From Lasiosphaeris hirsuta (taxonomy: Eukaryota; Ascomycota; Sordariomycetes; Sordariales; Lasiosphaeriaceae): a stretch of 64,000 nucleotides of DNA. The position numbers and the translations under genes are program-made. Positions 1 to 10,108 of this stretch are shown one piece after another. Numbering within the stretch: the stretch's first letter is position 1; the number at the start of each line of letters is the position of its first letter. The notes beneath the pieces are model-generated. The model worked only from the letters and a program-made list of their open reading frames with translations. It ran no database searches and was not told where the DNA came from. Where the stretch lies: the NCBI GenBank assembly GCA_030549175.1, contig JAUKUA010000009.1, positions 558,001 through 622,000 of the forward strand. The letters run 5' to 3'.

Positions 1-272
1 GTGCTCGTAATGAAGATCGACACCTTGGATTACCATGTCCTGCACCCTTCTTCCATAGGTATGTACCCAGGGTGAAGTAGCACTTCATTGGCATAGTGCT
101 CAGCTCGGACAGGGGTCAACGGCCAATCTCAACTGCCCTATGCTAGGCAGTGATATTTGTGGCGTTCGATGTAGCTGACCGGCCGTCCCGTGCAATACGA
201 TGCTTACGGAAATAAGTAAGGTACCCAGACGATCTGCGATGTCCCCGCCTTAGGAAACCCATTTTTCTTCTG

Positions 273-279
273 TATAAAG
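273..279 (+). promoter_or_regulatory. TATA-box-like element upstream of the small secreted protein gene
   Basis: TATAAAG lies about 130 bases before the ATG at 405. It is followed by a pyrimidine-rich stretch and then by a CTC/ACC-rich leader just before the start codon. This arrangement is common for highly expressed fungal genes. The transcription start was not determined. Confidence 0.45.
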
Positions 280-404
280 CCAGGAATACCTTTGGTTCTT
301 CAGCTGCACTTTCCCAAGACACAACACCATCACTAGTCTCTTCACAGGTCAACAATTTGACTTCGCTCGTCCACCAGAATCTCACCTCCGCCCTTATCGC
401 CACT

Positions 405-902
405 ATGAAGCTCTCTCCGCTCGCTGTCGTCGTTGGCTTAGTAGCCTCAGCTGCCGCTGCGCCTCTTGATCCTCGTATCGTTGCCCAAGAGTTTGACGTT
501 TCCGAATTTAGCGCTGGTTGTGTCCCTCATGGCACTCAATGCTCGTAGGTCCTCGCTTGCGGCTTTCGCCCGCCCTTCACACTAACAATCCCCAGAATCA
601 GCTTTAGGGTAGCGACCAACCAAATGCCATTCTCGACGCAGTGCACTTTCACTGGCGCCCCCCTTGGCGTGGGCTCATTACCAGACGTCGGCTTTTCTGC
701 TTGCAAGGACACTTCCATTGCATGGTCATTCCGTGCTATTCCCGTCAGTGGGGGAACTCCCTTTTACGAGCTGGCCCTCGCTACGGCGGAGCAGAGCTTG
801 GCTGCCTCCAAATTTTTCCCAGCATCCGAGTTTCCTCGCATCAATGACGGGTCATCATCGCACCAAACATTTACAGGCGATAGTCGCTTTGTAGTCCAGT
901 AA
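405..902 (+). CDS. Small secreted cysteine-containing protein (effector- or allergen-like), two exons
   Basis: The gene is spliced: exon 1 is 405-544 and exon 2 is 596-902. The 51-nt intron (545-595) has a GTAGGT donor, a CTAAC branch-like site at 582-586 and a CAG acceptor. The product is 148 residues. Residues 1-20 are a hydrophobic signal peptide ending in an alanine run before Pro20. The mature part has four cysteines (39, 46, 63, 83), enough for two disulfides. The motif VSEFSAGCVPHGTQC (32-46) resembles the N-terminus of small secreted fungal proteins annotated as hypersensitive-response-inducing or Alt a 1/AA1-like; that link is from memory. No catalytic motif is visible, so an extracellular or host-interface role is inferred. 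The ATG at 405 is chosen because the signal peptide starts exactly there; the in-frame upstream extension starts only at a TTG. The coding region is not RIP-affected although the transposon island begins 8 kb away. Confidence 0.8.
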
Positions 903-1479
903 CCAACAGGCACGGTCCGGCTTGGAAGAAATATAGTTTCAACGTTACATGTGCATACCTGTATTATTAATTAGGATATTTGAATCGATTATGGCACTAG
1001 ATATCATTCCAGTGTGATTTGAGTTCGTCATAATGCGTTGATATGTAACGCTGGGCAACTCTTCGCTGCGGCCCGGAGCACCTCTCTTGGCTTCTTGCAG
1101 CATACCCTTGTCTGAGAACGAAAGTTCGCTGTGATCCCAAAAAGCACACTCTAAGCATTGAAAGCTGATGACAAGGATTTTGAGCTCCTTTTCGACACCT
1201 TGCTGCACTTCAACTTGCACGATCTACCTTTTTTTTTTTTTTTTCCCCCATTGGTGCTGAAAGCTTGATTGCGAAGATGAAGGCTTTCTAGCCAGGAAAT
1301 GAACACCAATCGGTGATGCTCCGCAGAGCGGAATCATGCCGTCACCGCAGGTGGCTTGACCTAAAGCTCTAGCGCGCACTTGCACAGCATAAAACCTAAG
1401 CGATGCCCAAATTCTCTTTCTAGACCTAAGCGTGCCTACCACACTGTATCCTTCGAGTATTGAACAACTTCAGTTGAAA
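903..1479. other. Intergenic stretch without a recognisable gene
   Basis: No ATG-started reading frame with coding character was found on either strand. A run of 16 T lies at 1229-1244. The region 1380-1479 is the likely leader and promoter of the gene that starts at 1480. Confidence 0.5.
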
Positions 1480-2142
1480 ATGTTATCCCGTGAAGCAATC
1501 ATAAAACTAGGTGCACCGCGATTCACAGACATTCCACTTCCGACCGATTTCGTGGGGCCAAGTCCCGAATGGCTTGCATGCCGACAGTGGCATATCTCTC
1601 ACTCAACGCAGCCACAAGTCGCGACCAAGCGAAACGCTCGTCTCAGCTTCCGCTCAGCACCTGAGCCAGGCAATGAACTCATTGCGACGCATTCGCACCA
1701 AAACCTCAACTCTCCTGCCATCAAGTCATTGGAGAGCAAGCTGCTTTCTGTCAATGCAGATGGGGTTGGCAATATTACCTTCAAGGATACTTCTAACAAA
1801 CGAGAGTATGAGATTCTTGCGTGGGGAAAAGAAGGGCAGTTGGAAGATTGGATGATCGAGGACGGACTTTGGATTTCCGATTCTTCCGGGGAGAGAAGAG
1901 GTGACTGGAGAAATAGTTATGTCGTCGCCCTGGTCAATGAAGAGACCTGGGGACCCTCAATCGAGGTTTGGGATCAGTTCGGGCCTGCTTCTCTCTCAAG
2001 CAAAACACTTGAGAAAATCCGAACTGCATTGAAGGAAATTCCCTCAACCAGCTTTCAGGCTTTGGCTGATCAGCTCAAACCTACCAAGGCAGACAATGGG
2101 CGCGATGCTGACGACGAAGAGAATTGGAAACGCCACAGGTGA
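1480..2142 (+). CDS. Hypothetical protein of 220 residues, unrecognised
   Basis: A single uninterrupted frame runs from the ATG at 1480 to TGA at 2140-2142. The frame extends upstream to a GTG at 1432, but the ATG in the context AAAATG is the more believable eukaryotic start. The protein has no signal peptide and no membrane segment. Residues of note are a charged middle with a GLWISDSSGERRGDW-type stretch, the tryptophan-bearing segment ETWGPSIEVWDQFGP, and a highly charged C-terminus ending DDEENWKRHR. Composition looks like real protein (soluble, mixed charge, few rare residues), but I do not recognise a family. It could be a genuine lineage-specific gene or an exon of a larger one; I saw no convincing splice sites that extend it. 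Confidence 0.5.
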   Translation: MLSREAIIKLGAPRFTDIPLPTDFVGPSPEWLACRQWHISHSTQPQVATKRNARLSFRSAPEPGNELIATHSHQNLNSPAIKSLESKLLSVNADGVGNITFKDTSNKREYEILAWGKEGQLEDWMIEDGLWISDSSGERRGDWRNSYVVALVNEETWGPSIEVWDQFGPASLSSKTLEKIRTALKEIPSTSFQALADQLKPTKADNGRDADDEENWKRHR

Positions 2143-3234
2143 TCGGAACACCGCATACAATTATTTCAATGTGTGTCACATATAAGGTCAGCATGGGTCG
2201 GTGTGTACCTGGTAACTTCACTGTCTTGCTGGAATTTGTACCTAGCCTACATATGAAATGAACTGTGATATTGAAAGTGGGATAGGTTCCGAGGGAGATG
2301 ATGCAACGATAGTATTGATGTCTTGGGAGAAAAGCAACAGTAAAGAATCGGCGTCCCAAAGCAAGGCTAGACAAGCATATGCTGCTGCGGATCAGAATGT
2401 CAGGCAGGGTTGGACATTTACAAGTGATGCGATTGAACCTCTAGAGGGGCACAAGAGTGTCACCCCTTTCTCATACTGCTACAAACGTGAGCAGAGAGGG
2501 CGATGGGGTGATTACCTCAGTTCAGAGGTGTATACCTACTTACCTACCCAACCGGCGCATAGAAGTTAGACCTGCCTTCTTCATGGCCGTACCATTGCTG
2601 CGCTGTTTCATCCCCACAATCGTAGTTTATGTAGGCATGCAACTCATCGCTGCCGCTGCACTCGAGGAGAATCTGACGAAGCTAGTTCCCAAGCTGCTTA
2701 GTCTGCTCGTCCCTTTCTGGCCCAGCAGAGGAGTACTGCACGAGCGACGCAACCAAAAGGCTGTCCTTGCGAAAGGCGAAAGCTGTCGTTGAGCTATCAA
2801 CTCTTTGAACACCTTGCATTGAATATCCCTCAACCATGCACAGGGAGTTGTTGAAGGGAGAGGACCCCCTAGTAGCCGAGGAAAAGTGGTCATAGAGCTG
2901 TTTTTGAGCTGTGGCGTGGTAGGATTGCAGATAAATTGGAAAGCGAGGGTTGGCGAGTCCGGTCTTTTGGCACGACGGGGCGGCATGGGCCATTTGGGCC
3001 CAACCTAGGAGATCCAGATATGAACCGGACAAAGGCTCAATGGAAAAAGGTTTGAGATCATGGAATGGTTTGAGATGATGTAAAATGCGATGACAGGCTT
3101 AAAGTACAAGATTAGCCAGAGATTACTTGAGCATCTAGACGCGTTCTAGGGGCATTTTTAACTCACTCCACTCGGATCAGCATCCGGAAGGTTGAACCAG
3201 TATGACCAGTTGGTCAGGCCATTCTACACCACTT
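2143..3234. other. Intergenic stretch with several weak overlapping frames
   Basis: Open frames of about 100-120 codons exist on both strands (2258-2569 +, 2627-2986 -, 2682-3032 -). They overlap each other, several lack an ATG at a sensible place, and none shows a domain, signal peptide or membrane helix. I see no supported gene here. Confidence 0.4.
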
Positions 3235-3413
3235 CATAACTGCGGTGGGTGTGGCACAGCGCGCGCCGCCACAGCTGTGGCTGGGAGCCTTGGCTCCTTG
3301 CAGGAGCCTAGGTCCTTGGCATAGCGCACTCTCTTTTGTATATATTCGGCGCTCACGCGCCCCTGCTCTCTTAGCTGGGGCATACTCAATTCCATCACTC
3401 CCCTTTTTCCATT
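3235..3413 (+). repeat. Promoter-like repeat, left copy (partner at 63811-64000)
   Basis: This segment starts CATAACTGCGGTGGGTGTGG and matches 63811-64000 in the same orientation. The shared blocks include GGAGCCTAGGTCCTTGGCA, a TATATATTCGGCG TATA-like core and GCTCACGCGCC, with small indels between the copies. The TATA core followed by a CT-rich end suggests an LTR or promoter-bearing mobile fragment, but I see no clear terminal duplication. The two copies lie on either side of the AT-rich island. Confidence 0.75.
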
Positions 3414-3901
3414 GCTCCGCTCCAAAAGTGTCAGAATCTCCAACGGCAATCCGACTCCACGAATTACCGATAGCCATAGGAAAGGTGGAGAAACGGGCGA
3501 AGGAGTGTCCAAGACCCCTGATCACACATTTCCACCTTGGAATGGGTTTGTGATGATCTTTGTGCTAATAAGCCAATCGATCGATGTTAACAGGCCAAGG
3601 TTACATTGCATCGTCCCGGCATCAAGATTCTTAGGAGCTTCAATTACATCAAAAACGGCCGTGGTTTTGTGACGTATTAGCAAGCTGCGCTGGCTGGATG
3701 GGTCCTGGCCAGCCCGCGCCATGGATTTGCTGCAAGGGCACTGGAAGGAGGACGGCGATTGGTGCTGTGGATCAATCACCAATAGCACCAAACTTGCTCC
3801 ACGGAGCTCCGAGCTGGCACGATGCGTCTTGGAAAAGTGAAGCGGGGGTTGAGCGAACAATGGGAATCTAGGCTTTCTATCATAAGGTATCTACATTATC
3901 A
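3414..3901. other. Intergenic stretch downstream of the secreted-protein gene
   Basis: It holds overlapping short frames on both strands with no domain or signal. It is the 3' flank of the minus-strand gene ending at 3902. No gene is supported. Confidence 0.4.
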
Positions 3902-4980
3902 TTACTTTTTGCACATAAACGTCTCCCCAACGGGTTGGCCGTACAGGCTCTCGTCGGTGAAGTAATCATTAGGGTATTGAACATCAACACATTTCCCCCC
4001 ACCTGTGGGCCCCACATGTGGGCAATGGTGCTGTTTGCAACTGGTTAGGCACTGCGGTACTCGGTAGCGGGCAAGGGGAGGAGAGAACGTACATCCGGGC
4101 GCACTTGGGTGAGTACGAGATGGATCGATCGACAGACGACGTTGTCGCCCCAGGCCGCATCGTAGTTTCCGTACGGCCTCTGCGACAAAACCGACACGCA
4201 CTCCCCGATGCTCGCCCACTGTGTGTTGGCACCGGTGCATCGCATCTGCGTGACAGCGCAAATCTGAAGAATGCTCTGGGCCTGAAACTGGGGATTGGTG
4301 ACGGCGGCAGCCGTGGTGGCCTCGACCCAGGCATTGAGGTTTGGTATCCAGGCATCGTACTTGAGCACGGCGCCTGCGTCATCAAACTTCCAGAATGCAA
4401 CCTAGAGGGGCCGGAGTGAGATGGCGGTAGTGAGCCGGGGAAGCGGGAAAAGACTGACCTGCTTCAAGGGGGCAAGCGCCTTCCCGTCGTCCGGGGCCCC
4501 CGGGTTCACGACGCTACAGTACAAGTACACGACCGAGGCGGCAACGTCGCTGCAGCCAGAACTAAATTCGGTGATGCGGTAGCTTGTGATGGCTGCCGAC
4601 GCCCCATTGCCCTGAGGAAGCGGCGCCAGGGCAAAAAAGTACTCGATGGAGTCCTCGAAGCCCTGGAAGGCGCCCACGGGGTCGACTCGTCCCGATACAT
4701 TTTGGCTGAAAAGACCGGGGGGGACTCCGGCTCCGCCTCGCTGGATGATGGGAAGTTGGTTGGGGTAGACGGTGAGGTTATAGATGCTGGAGATGGTGTT
4801 GAAATTCCGCTGCTCGTCGGTCACGGTCTGGTTCTGGTTCGGCGGGAGCGGGGGTTGCTGGGGATGGTGGGGGCCCGGGCCTTTCCAGGGCGGCCACCAT
4901 ATCGGCGAGCTCCATGTTGGCGAGACAAGACCGGCAAGGGCGCACGCAATGCCAACAGAACGGAGACCGGAGAGATGCAT
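3902..4980 (-). CDS. Conserved-looking secreted protein, 319 residues, three exons
   Basis: On the minus strand the exons are 4980-4459, 4401-4093 and 4030-3902, all joined in phase 0. Intron 1 (4458-4402, 57 nt) has GTCAGT and CTAG ends. Intron 2 (4092-4031, 62 nt) has GTACGT, a CTAAC branch site and CAG. The start is the ATG at 4980, which opens a signal peptide (hydrophobic core roughly residues 9-20, cleavage near 25). A Pro/His-rich linker follows (about 28-50), then candidate N-glycosylation sites NQT, NLT and NVS, and a compact domain with nine cysteines (143, 155, 222, 229, 242, 264, 280, 291, 317). Tryptophan- and aromatic-rich stretches such as VAFWKFDDAG and LKYDAWIPNLNAW follow the first splice. 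The product is probably exported and disulfide-bonded. Its function is unknown; an NTF2/SnoaL-like fold is only a guess from the aromatic pattern. The clean joining of three exons makes the gene model strong. Confidence 0.85.
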
Positions 4981-7240
4981 CGTGGATGGCTTTCTGCCTT
5001 CTCCCTCGGATGCGCTGCTCGTGGGGTTGGGTTGGGAGCACGCGAGGAAGAGAGTGCCAGGTGATTCCCAAGTCAAAATCCCAAGAAGAATGCCGTCCCG
5101 AGAGCCAGGACGCTGGGGACGTTGGGGACGCAAGAAAGGGCGGTGTCTTATTGCCGGCGACCGTAGCCCAGCCTCCGGCTTTGCTGGACTTTCGGGACCA
5201 TGATGCGTTCCTTGGTAACGTGGCGGCGCGACAGGGCCCCGATTGAGCCCTTTGGGACCCTGGCACAGGGACAGGCCCAGCTGGGAGCGTCCAAGAGCGT
5301 CCAAGACCAGAGGGTGTCCAGCACCGACGCCGACGCCCGCCTCAGCCTGTCCCAGCCGACAATTGGCGCTAGCCAGACCCAGCGAGGCGCCCGCTTAGTA
5401 GGCCCAGCAGTTTGTCGATGTGTCTGGCCGGTATTCGTGCCATTCGTGCCACCTCACCGAACATTGCATCTCAGTGCATCTCAGTGCATCGCCAGTGCAT
5501 CGCAGGCGGCCATATCCAAGGCACCCAGCATGCAGCCTGTCCTCACCCCGCATGGCCGACCGTCCGAATGACGTGTCGGGGGCTGCTGTTGGCCGCGGCG
5601 ACCAAGGCGACCGAGGCGACCTAGGCCCGTGGCCTGTCTATATCATCGGCCGCCTGCCTAGCCGAGGAGTTCAGCCAGCGCATCATGATGGTTTCCGGAA
5701 TCCCAATTTTCTTCTAGAAAGACAGGCACACACACGTTGCCGCCGTGCCGGGATTACTGGCACCCAGCCACCGTGACTGAGACGATGCAACAGCGCCAGT
5801 TGTGTGGCGTGACAAACAGGGGCCGGGGGCGCTATTGGTGGTTGGGAGATTGACCAAGGATTGGGGTTTTTGGTGCCATCGAGTCTTTTTCTTTTGTGTG
5901 TGACCGGCTGGCCTAATTCCGACTAAGCCGCAAACAGCCTGCCTTGCGCCAGCGAAAAAGCTGCGTCAATTTTGGCCGATTGTGGTGCTTGCCGAGACTA
6001 GAGCTGCCGGAGGTTCGAGGGGGTCGGGGGCTTGAGGGGACCGGAGGTCGCCGGGGAGGAAGGAGAGGGGGATACCAAAATGAGTGAGGAGAGTCTTGGG
6101 TGTTGAGGGGATGGTTACCAGCTGGCCAGCGACAAAGGGAGGCACTACGCGCCAAGACCCAGCCAGCCCAGGTCAGTCGAAGTCATGGCTTCGCGACCCC
6201 TCCGCTGGCCGCGTAAGGTACCATTAGTAAACATGGAGAGATGTTGGGGAAAAGGCAATGACGGGCTGCTTGAGACAGGTTCCAAAGGGAGGGGACGTCT
6301 GAATCATATAACAACGGCTTTTTCATGCTAGACCTGCTTCCTTCCGTCACGAAGCAGTGTCCACATTCGCGAGGGTCCGGTGACTTGGACTCAGGCTCCA
6401 TCGTGCCCCTCCTTCCGCAGTCAGCATCATACATACGCACCGCAACTGTTTTGCACCACCGGAGATAAGCAGCCGAGCCAATGGATGGCCGAGGGAGCGA
6501 CCACCATCGGCGCCACCGACGGCCCCTATTGGCTTTGCGCCTGAGTGGCCTCTCTGGCCCAGTCTGGCTGGACACACCACAATTTGCGGAACACGATGCC
6601 GTGTGGCGGCTCTTGCACTTGATTGGTCGGGCCGCGGCGCGGCCCCTGACACGATGCTGCAAATCAATCCTGACCACCAGGCCAGTAATATTTCCAGAAC
6701 CTGCGCAGTCCAGGAACCCTCCCAGGATATCCCACTCTCCTGAACTCAGCGAGCCTATGGCGTTCCCGGTTGTGAGAGCACCCCATGTTCTGGAGATGTG
6801 ATGGCTATCGGGATGCACGAACGAACGGGAAAGCCTGAATGGAGACATTCCAATCCGCTCCCAGTTGAGCCCCTGTATTTTGGTGAGAAATCACGTCTCG
6901 GCCCCTTATTCTCCCCCCACAGCAAGATATCTCCAGCGAGTCATGCTTCTCAATGCCCTAGTGACAAGATGCGCCACCAGGTCCAGAGCCCCCGTCTTCG
7001 ACGAGTGACTGCAACATCACTGTGTGTATGGACAGTTCCGTTCTGATGATTGCCGCGGAAGGCGAATCGTATGCCCAATTCTCCGCTCTTGCCAGTGCCG
7101 TGTGTAAGGAGTGTAACATCTCAAGAATACGTATATACTGGCCCAGATCCCACTGCCATTGTTCGCTGCGCGGTGATCGAGACTTGATGCCACATTTGTC
7201 AACTGGTTGACTGGGCCCAGGCTGAACACAAACATCAACC
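4981..7240. other. Long intergenic region between divergent genes
   Basis: It separates the start of the minus-strand secreted-protein gene (4980) from the plus-strand membrane-protein gene (7241), so both promoters should lie here. Frames such as 6183-6848 (-) and 5200-5571 (+) are arginine-, proline- or serine-rich with no domain and look like chance openings in GC-rich DNA. Repeated short words (GTGCATCTCAGTGCATC near 5475-5495) occur. No gene is supported. Confidence 0.45.
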
Positions 7241-8584
7241 ATGGACACTCTTGACAACGTCGGCTCTTTGCCGCATTACTCCCTCCTGGCCTTGGTCTGG
7301 ACATGTTTCAGCGTCGCTTTTCTTTTCGTTGGGCTGCGCACGGTAATCCGCGCCAGGCACGCCGATCGGCTGACGGCCGACGACTACTGGATATTTCTGG
7401 CTCTGGCCACATTATTGACACTTTGCATCCTCGAGACAATCCAGTTGCGAAGCCTCTACTACATCACAGCCGTGATTGCCGGCGTCATTCCCATCTCGGA
7501 CAGGCTGATATCCACCACCGAAGACTACCTGCGATTTGAGTTCCCCATCATCATTCTCTTCTGGACCGTTCTCTGGTGTGTCAAGGCGGGATTCTTGGCG
7601 CTCTATTACAAACTCTTTCGAGACCTTGCCCTCTACCGCCGCGTGTGGTATGCTCTTGCCACCTTCACGTTCCTCGCCTATGTTGGCTGCTTGATCACCC
7701 TATGTTTGTCATGCGGCCACATCTCAAACTTCTTTACTTTTGCGCAATGTGGCAAGCCCGAGTACATTTGGGCGTCCAACCTCAGTGTTTACTACAGCAC
7801 TGTCATCGACGTCTTTACCGACCTTTGCAGTACGTGTTTCACCAGTCGTGTTTGGCGTGAGCTGTTGAATGGCCAATTGACATCCCGTGAACATAGTTAT
7901 GGCCATGCCGATCAGACTAATCTACAACGTCAAAATATCGCGGAAGCAGAAGTTGGGCCTTGTTTGTGTTTTTGGCCTCTGCTTTGTGATGATCGCCTTT
8001 GCCATCATTCGAGCGAAGCAGGTCTTGGTCCAACAGTACTTCGTCAACCTGACTTTGTTGATGATCTGGTCCACGCTCGCTGCCTCCATATGTGAGTATT
8101 GCTTCCTTGTCTCGATGTCTTGATACCCTGCCACTCAAGCATTACTCTGACGTTCGACATCTCTCAGCCGTCGTGGTGGGGAGTCTCCCTGCACTCAAGA
8201 TCCTCATTACCAACCGCAGCGCCAGCAAACGTTCTCAATACCACATGTCAAGCGCCAGGAGGAGGGCCCAGTCTGGTAACACCGGTTCAAGGGTGAAAGG
8301 CATGGCTCTGGCATCCATTTCAAGCGACAGGAAGTCTATCGGCGGACGGCGTTTAGATACAAGTGACTCTCAGGAAGAGATACTACAGCCTGAGAGTGGC
8401 CAGTTTGTTCTGGTGAAGCATGAGGTCGTAGGTTTACCTTGTCCTACATCAAAGTGTGCTACAATAGCGAGATCTCACTAACAACTGTTTTCCGTAGCAG
8501 ACGGTCTCGTATGGCGACATGGATCGGCCTTTACCAAGCACTGAGAACCGCCAACAGGCGTTTAGCTATAACAGACCTGTCTAG
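7241..8584 (+). CDS. Fungal rhodopsin-domain integral membrane protein, four exons
   Basis: Exons are 7241-7829, 7897-8091, 8168-8427 and 8498-8584, giving 376 residues. Introns: 7830-7896 (GTACGT...ATAG), 8092-8167 (GTGAGT...TCAG) and 8428-8497 (GTAGGT...GTAG); the last acceptor is a tandem GTAGCAG, so 8501 is an alternative in-frame exon start. The protein has about seven hydrophobic helices. Recognisable family features are RLTADDYWIFLAL after helix 1, the WCVKAGFLALYYKLFRDL helix, extracellular cysteines near CGHISNFFTFAQCGKPEY, and the AMPIRLIYNVKISRKQKLGL loop between helices 5 and 6. It ends in a long Ser/Arg-rich cytoplasmic tail. The family (Pezizomycotina rhodopsin-like, SAT4-type) is plasma-membrane located; the ligand or signal is unknown. 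This is the last intact gene before the degraded island, whose AT-rich sequence starts within about 50 bases of the stop codon. Confidence 0.88.
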
Positions 8585-9780
8585 TAGCTACTCTTCTTCA
8601 ATAATGAGAAATGTACTTCATAGTATTGAATAATCTTAATATAATACTTTATCTATCAACCTAAATATCAATCAATTTATAGTGTATTGTAATACTTTAG
8701 AAGCAAAGGGATGAAAAAGACAGTTCTAATAAATCTTAAAAGTCTTTATATCTACCTAGGAATGGGGGGGGGGGGGGGGGGGGTAAGGTGTAGAAGTAGT
8801 AAAAAAAAAAAATTTTCAAGAAAGAGGCTAATACCAGTTAAAAATGAAGAGATCGTCTCCTTGTACCGTAGTGATCATCGTTTTCCACCGTAGTCCCTAT
8901 ACATAACCCTGACAACGGCAGAAAAGGTACATCCAGGAAATACTGCCGCCCTATCAAAAGTCACACACACAGGCTTCTCTCAATAAAAAATTTCAGGAAG
9001 AAAACAACCAATCACAGCTCGCCACTACGAAACCTGAACAACTTCCACAACTTTGTTTGCCTTTGGGCATTCCATTTACGGCCCCGAGCCTCGCGCATAG
9101 CCCACGCAGCTTTCAAAATGACACCTAGGCAACGCCCACCACACGTGGTCCTCTCTAGCTTCATATTGGAGTTGAAAGCTAAATATGACGCGGAATACTT
9201 TACGAAAGTAAGAGGTTTTTAACACACCCCCAGCTACCACTGCTACCACAACCACTAACACAAGCCACCCCCGCGCGTGCACCAATAGCACACTCAAAGT
9301 ATCCAAAAATGGTACGGGCTACACACGAGCGCGTAGCTCATAAGAAAGTTGAACAAGAAGTACTCGCTGCCGCGGCTGTTACTCGTGAGAGCAGCGAGCC
9401 TACTTAAGAACCCACTCCCACGCTTGTAACCTCGTCCCGTGATCTCCCCACGTAAGTACCCTACCTATTTTTCGTACGTAAATTCATTTGTACTTAGTTG
9501 CCATTACTTCTGATCGCTGTTTTTAACTACCTAGAGCCTAAAATGTTTATTTAAATAGCTTTCTGGGTATGTTTGCGTATAACGTGTTTTATAAGTAAGT
9601 GCTCCACTTTTCCCAACCCAACCACAACTATCCACAATTACACCACTATAACACTAGGAAATAACAATAACAGAACCAGAAATAGATGAATCAGACGATT
9701 CTCTAGTCACCTAACACGTATGTGCATTATGTAAGTGTATTACTGAAAACAACAGAGTGGTAACAGAGTAGCAACGTTGA
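8585..9780. other. Transition zone into the transposon island
   Basis: Composition drops abruptly to AT-rich after 8585, recovers between about 8880 and 9480, then falls again. A 20-G run (8764-8783) and an A run follow. A short frame from the ATG at 9312 (MVRATHERVAHKKVEQEV start) reaches a TAA that could be a mutated CAA, and a GTAAGT donor follows near 9451. This may be the RIP-damaged start of a transposon gene, but nothing identifiable follows. No intact gene was found. Confidence 0.4.
8764..8783 (+). repeat. Homopolymer run of 20 G
   Basis: Twenty consecutive G lie in very AT-rich sequence, followed closely by an A run. A second G run of similar length is at 19326-19344. Confidence 0.9.
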
Positions 9781-9874
9781 TGTCACACTGGTAGACTCAC
9801 CTAAGGTCAACAGGGTGGATCACCCCCTTAACTTAGGTCCACTGTGATGGCCACAACGGTGGCCACATTGTGGC
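9781..9874 (+). mobile_element. 5' fragment of a family 2 (chromodomain Ty3/gypsy) LTR
   Basis: It begins TGTCACACTGGTAGACTCAC and matches, in opposite orientation, the LTR ends at 47045, 61484 and 63545. It is the LTR's first 94 bases and is cut off at 9874 by the 234-bp LTR. It carries the pre-RIP form of the terminus, which reads TGTTATATTAG in the mutated copy at 37970. Confidence 0.8.
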
Positions 9875-10108
9875 TGCTACGGTCAAAAGGACCGCTTGTG
9901 TAAGCGTTACTTTGGTGGTCCTTCACATGAACACTGACATGACATATTGTATGGTGGTGTAAATAATTTGTAAAGGATGGCCCGTTGGCAATCAGTCTGG
10001 AGGGCGCGCTGCCATTATATGGCAGCGCACCCCCTGTGCTCAATTGAGCGCAGGGACTGCGCACAACGGACTAACCTATCTAGGCTATCTACATTTTTCC
10101 ACGTAACA
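9875..10108 (+). mobile_element. 234-bp LTR, copy 1 (solo)
   Basis: It starts TGCTACGGTC and ends CCACGTAACA, the canonical TG...CA of an LTR. Exactly 234 bases long, as are the copies at 22595, 42737 and 56160. It is little mutated. Its flanks (GTGGC before, GCCCT after) do not form a target duplication and belong to two different host elements, so a rearrangement joined them here. Confidence 0.88.

Noticed and set aside
143..403. 86-codon minus-strand frame opposite the secreted-protein promoter
   Set aside because: Antisense to a TATA box and leader of a well-supported gene; no protein features.
2627..3032. Two overlapping minus-strand frames
   Set aside because: Overlap in different frames with unnatural composition; no evidence that either is a gene.
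6183..6848. 221-codon minus-strand frame
   Set aside because: Arg/Ser-rich with no domain, signal or helix, overlapped by other frames; looks like a chance opening in GC-rich intergenic DNA.
9828..10064. Coding frames inside the 234-bp LTRs (also at 42802 and 56131)
   Set aside because: The same frame appears wherever the LTR occurs and starts in different flanks; it is a by-product of a non-coding LTR.
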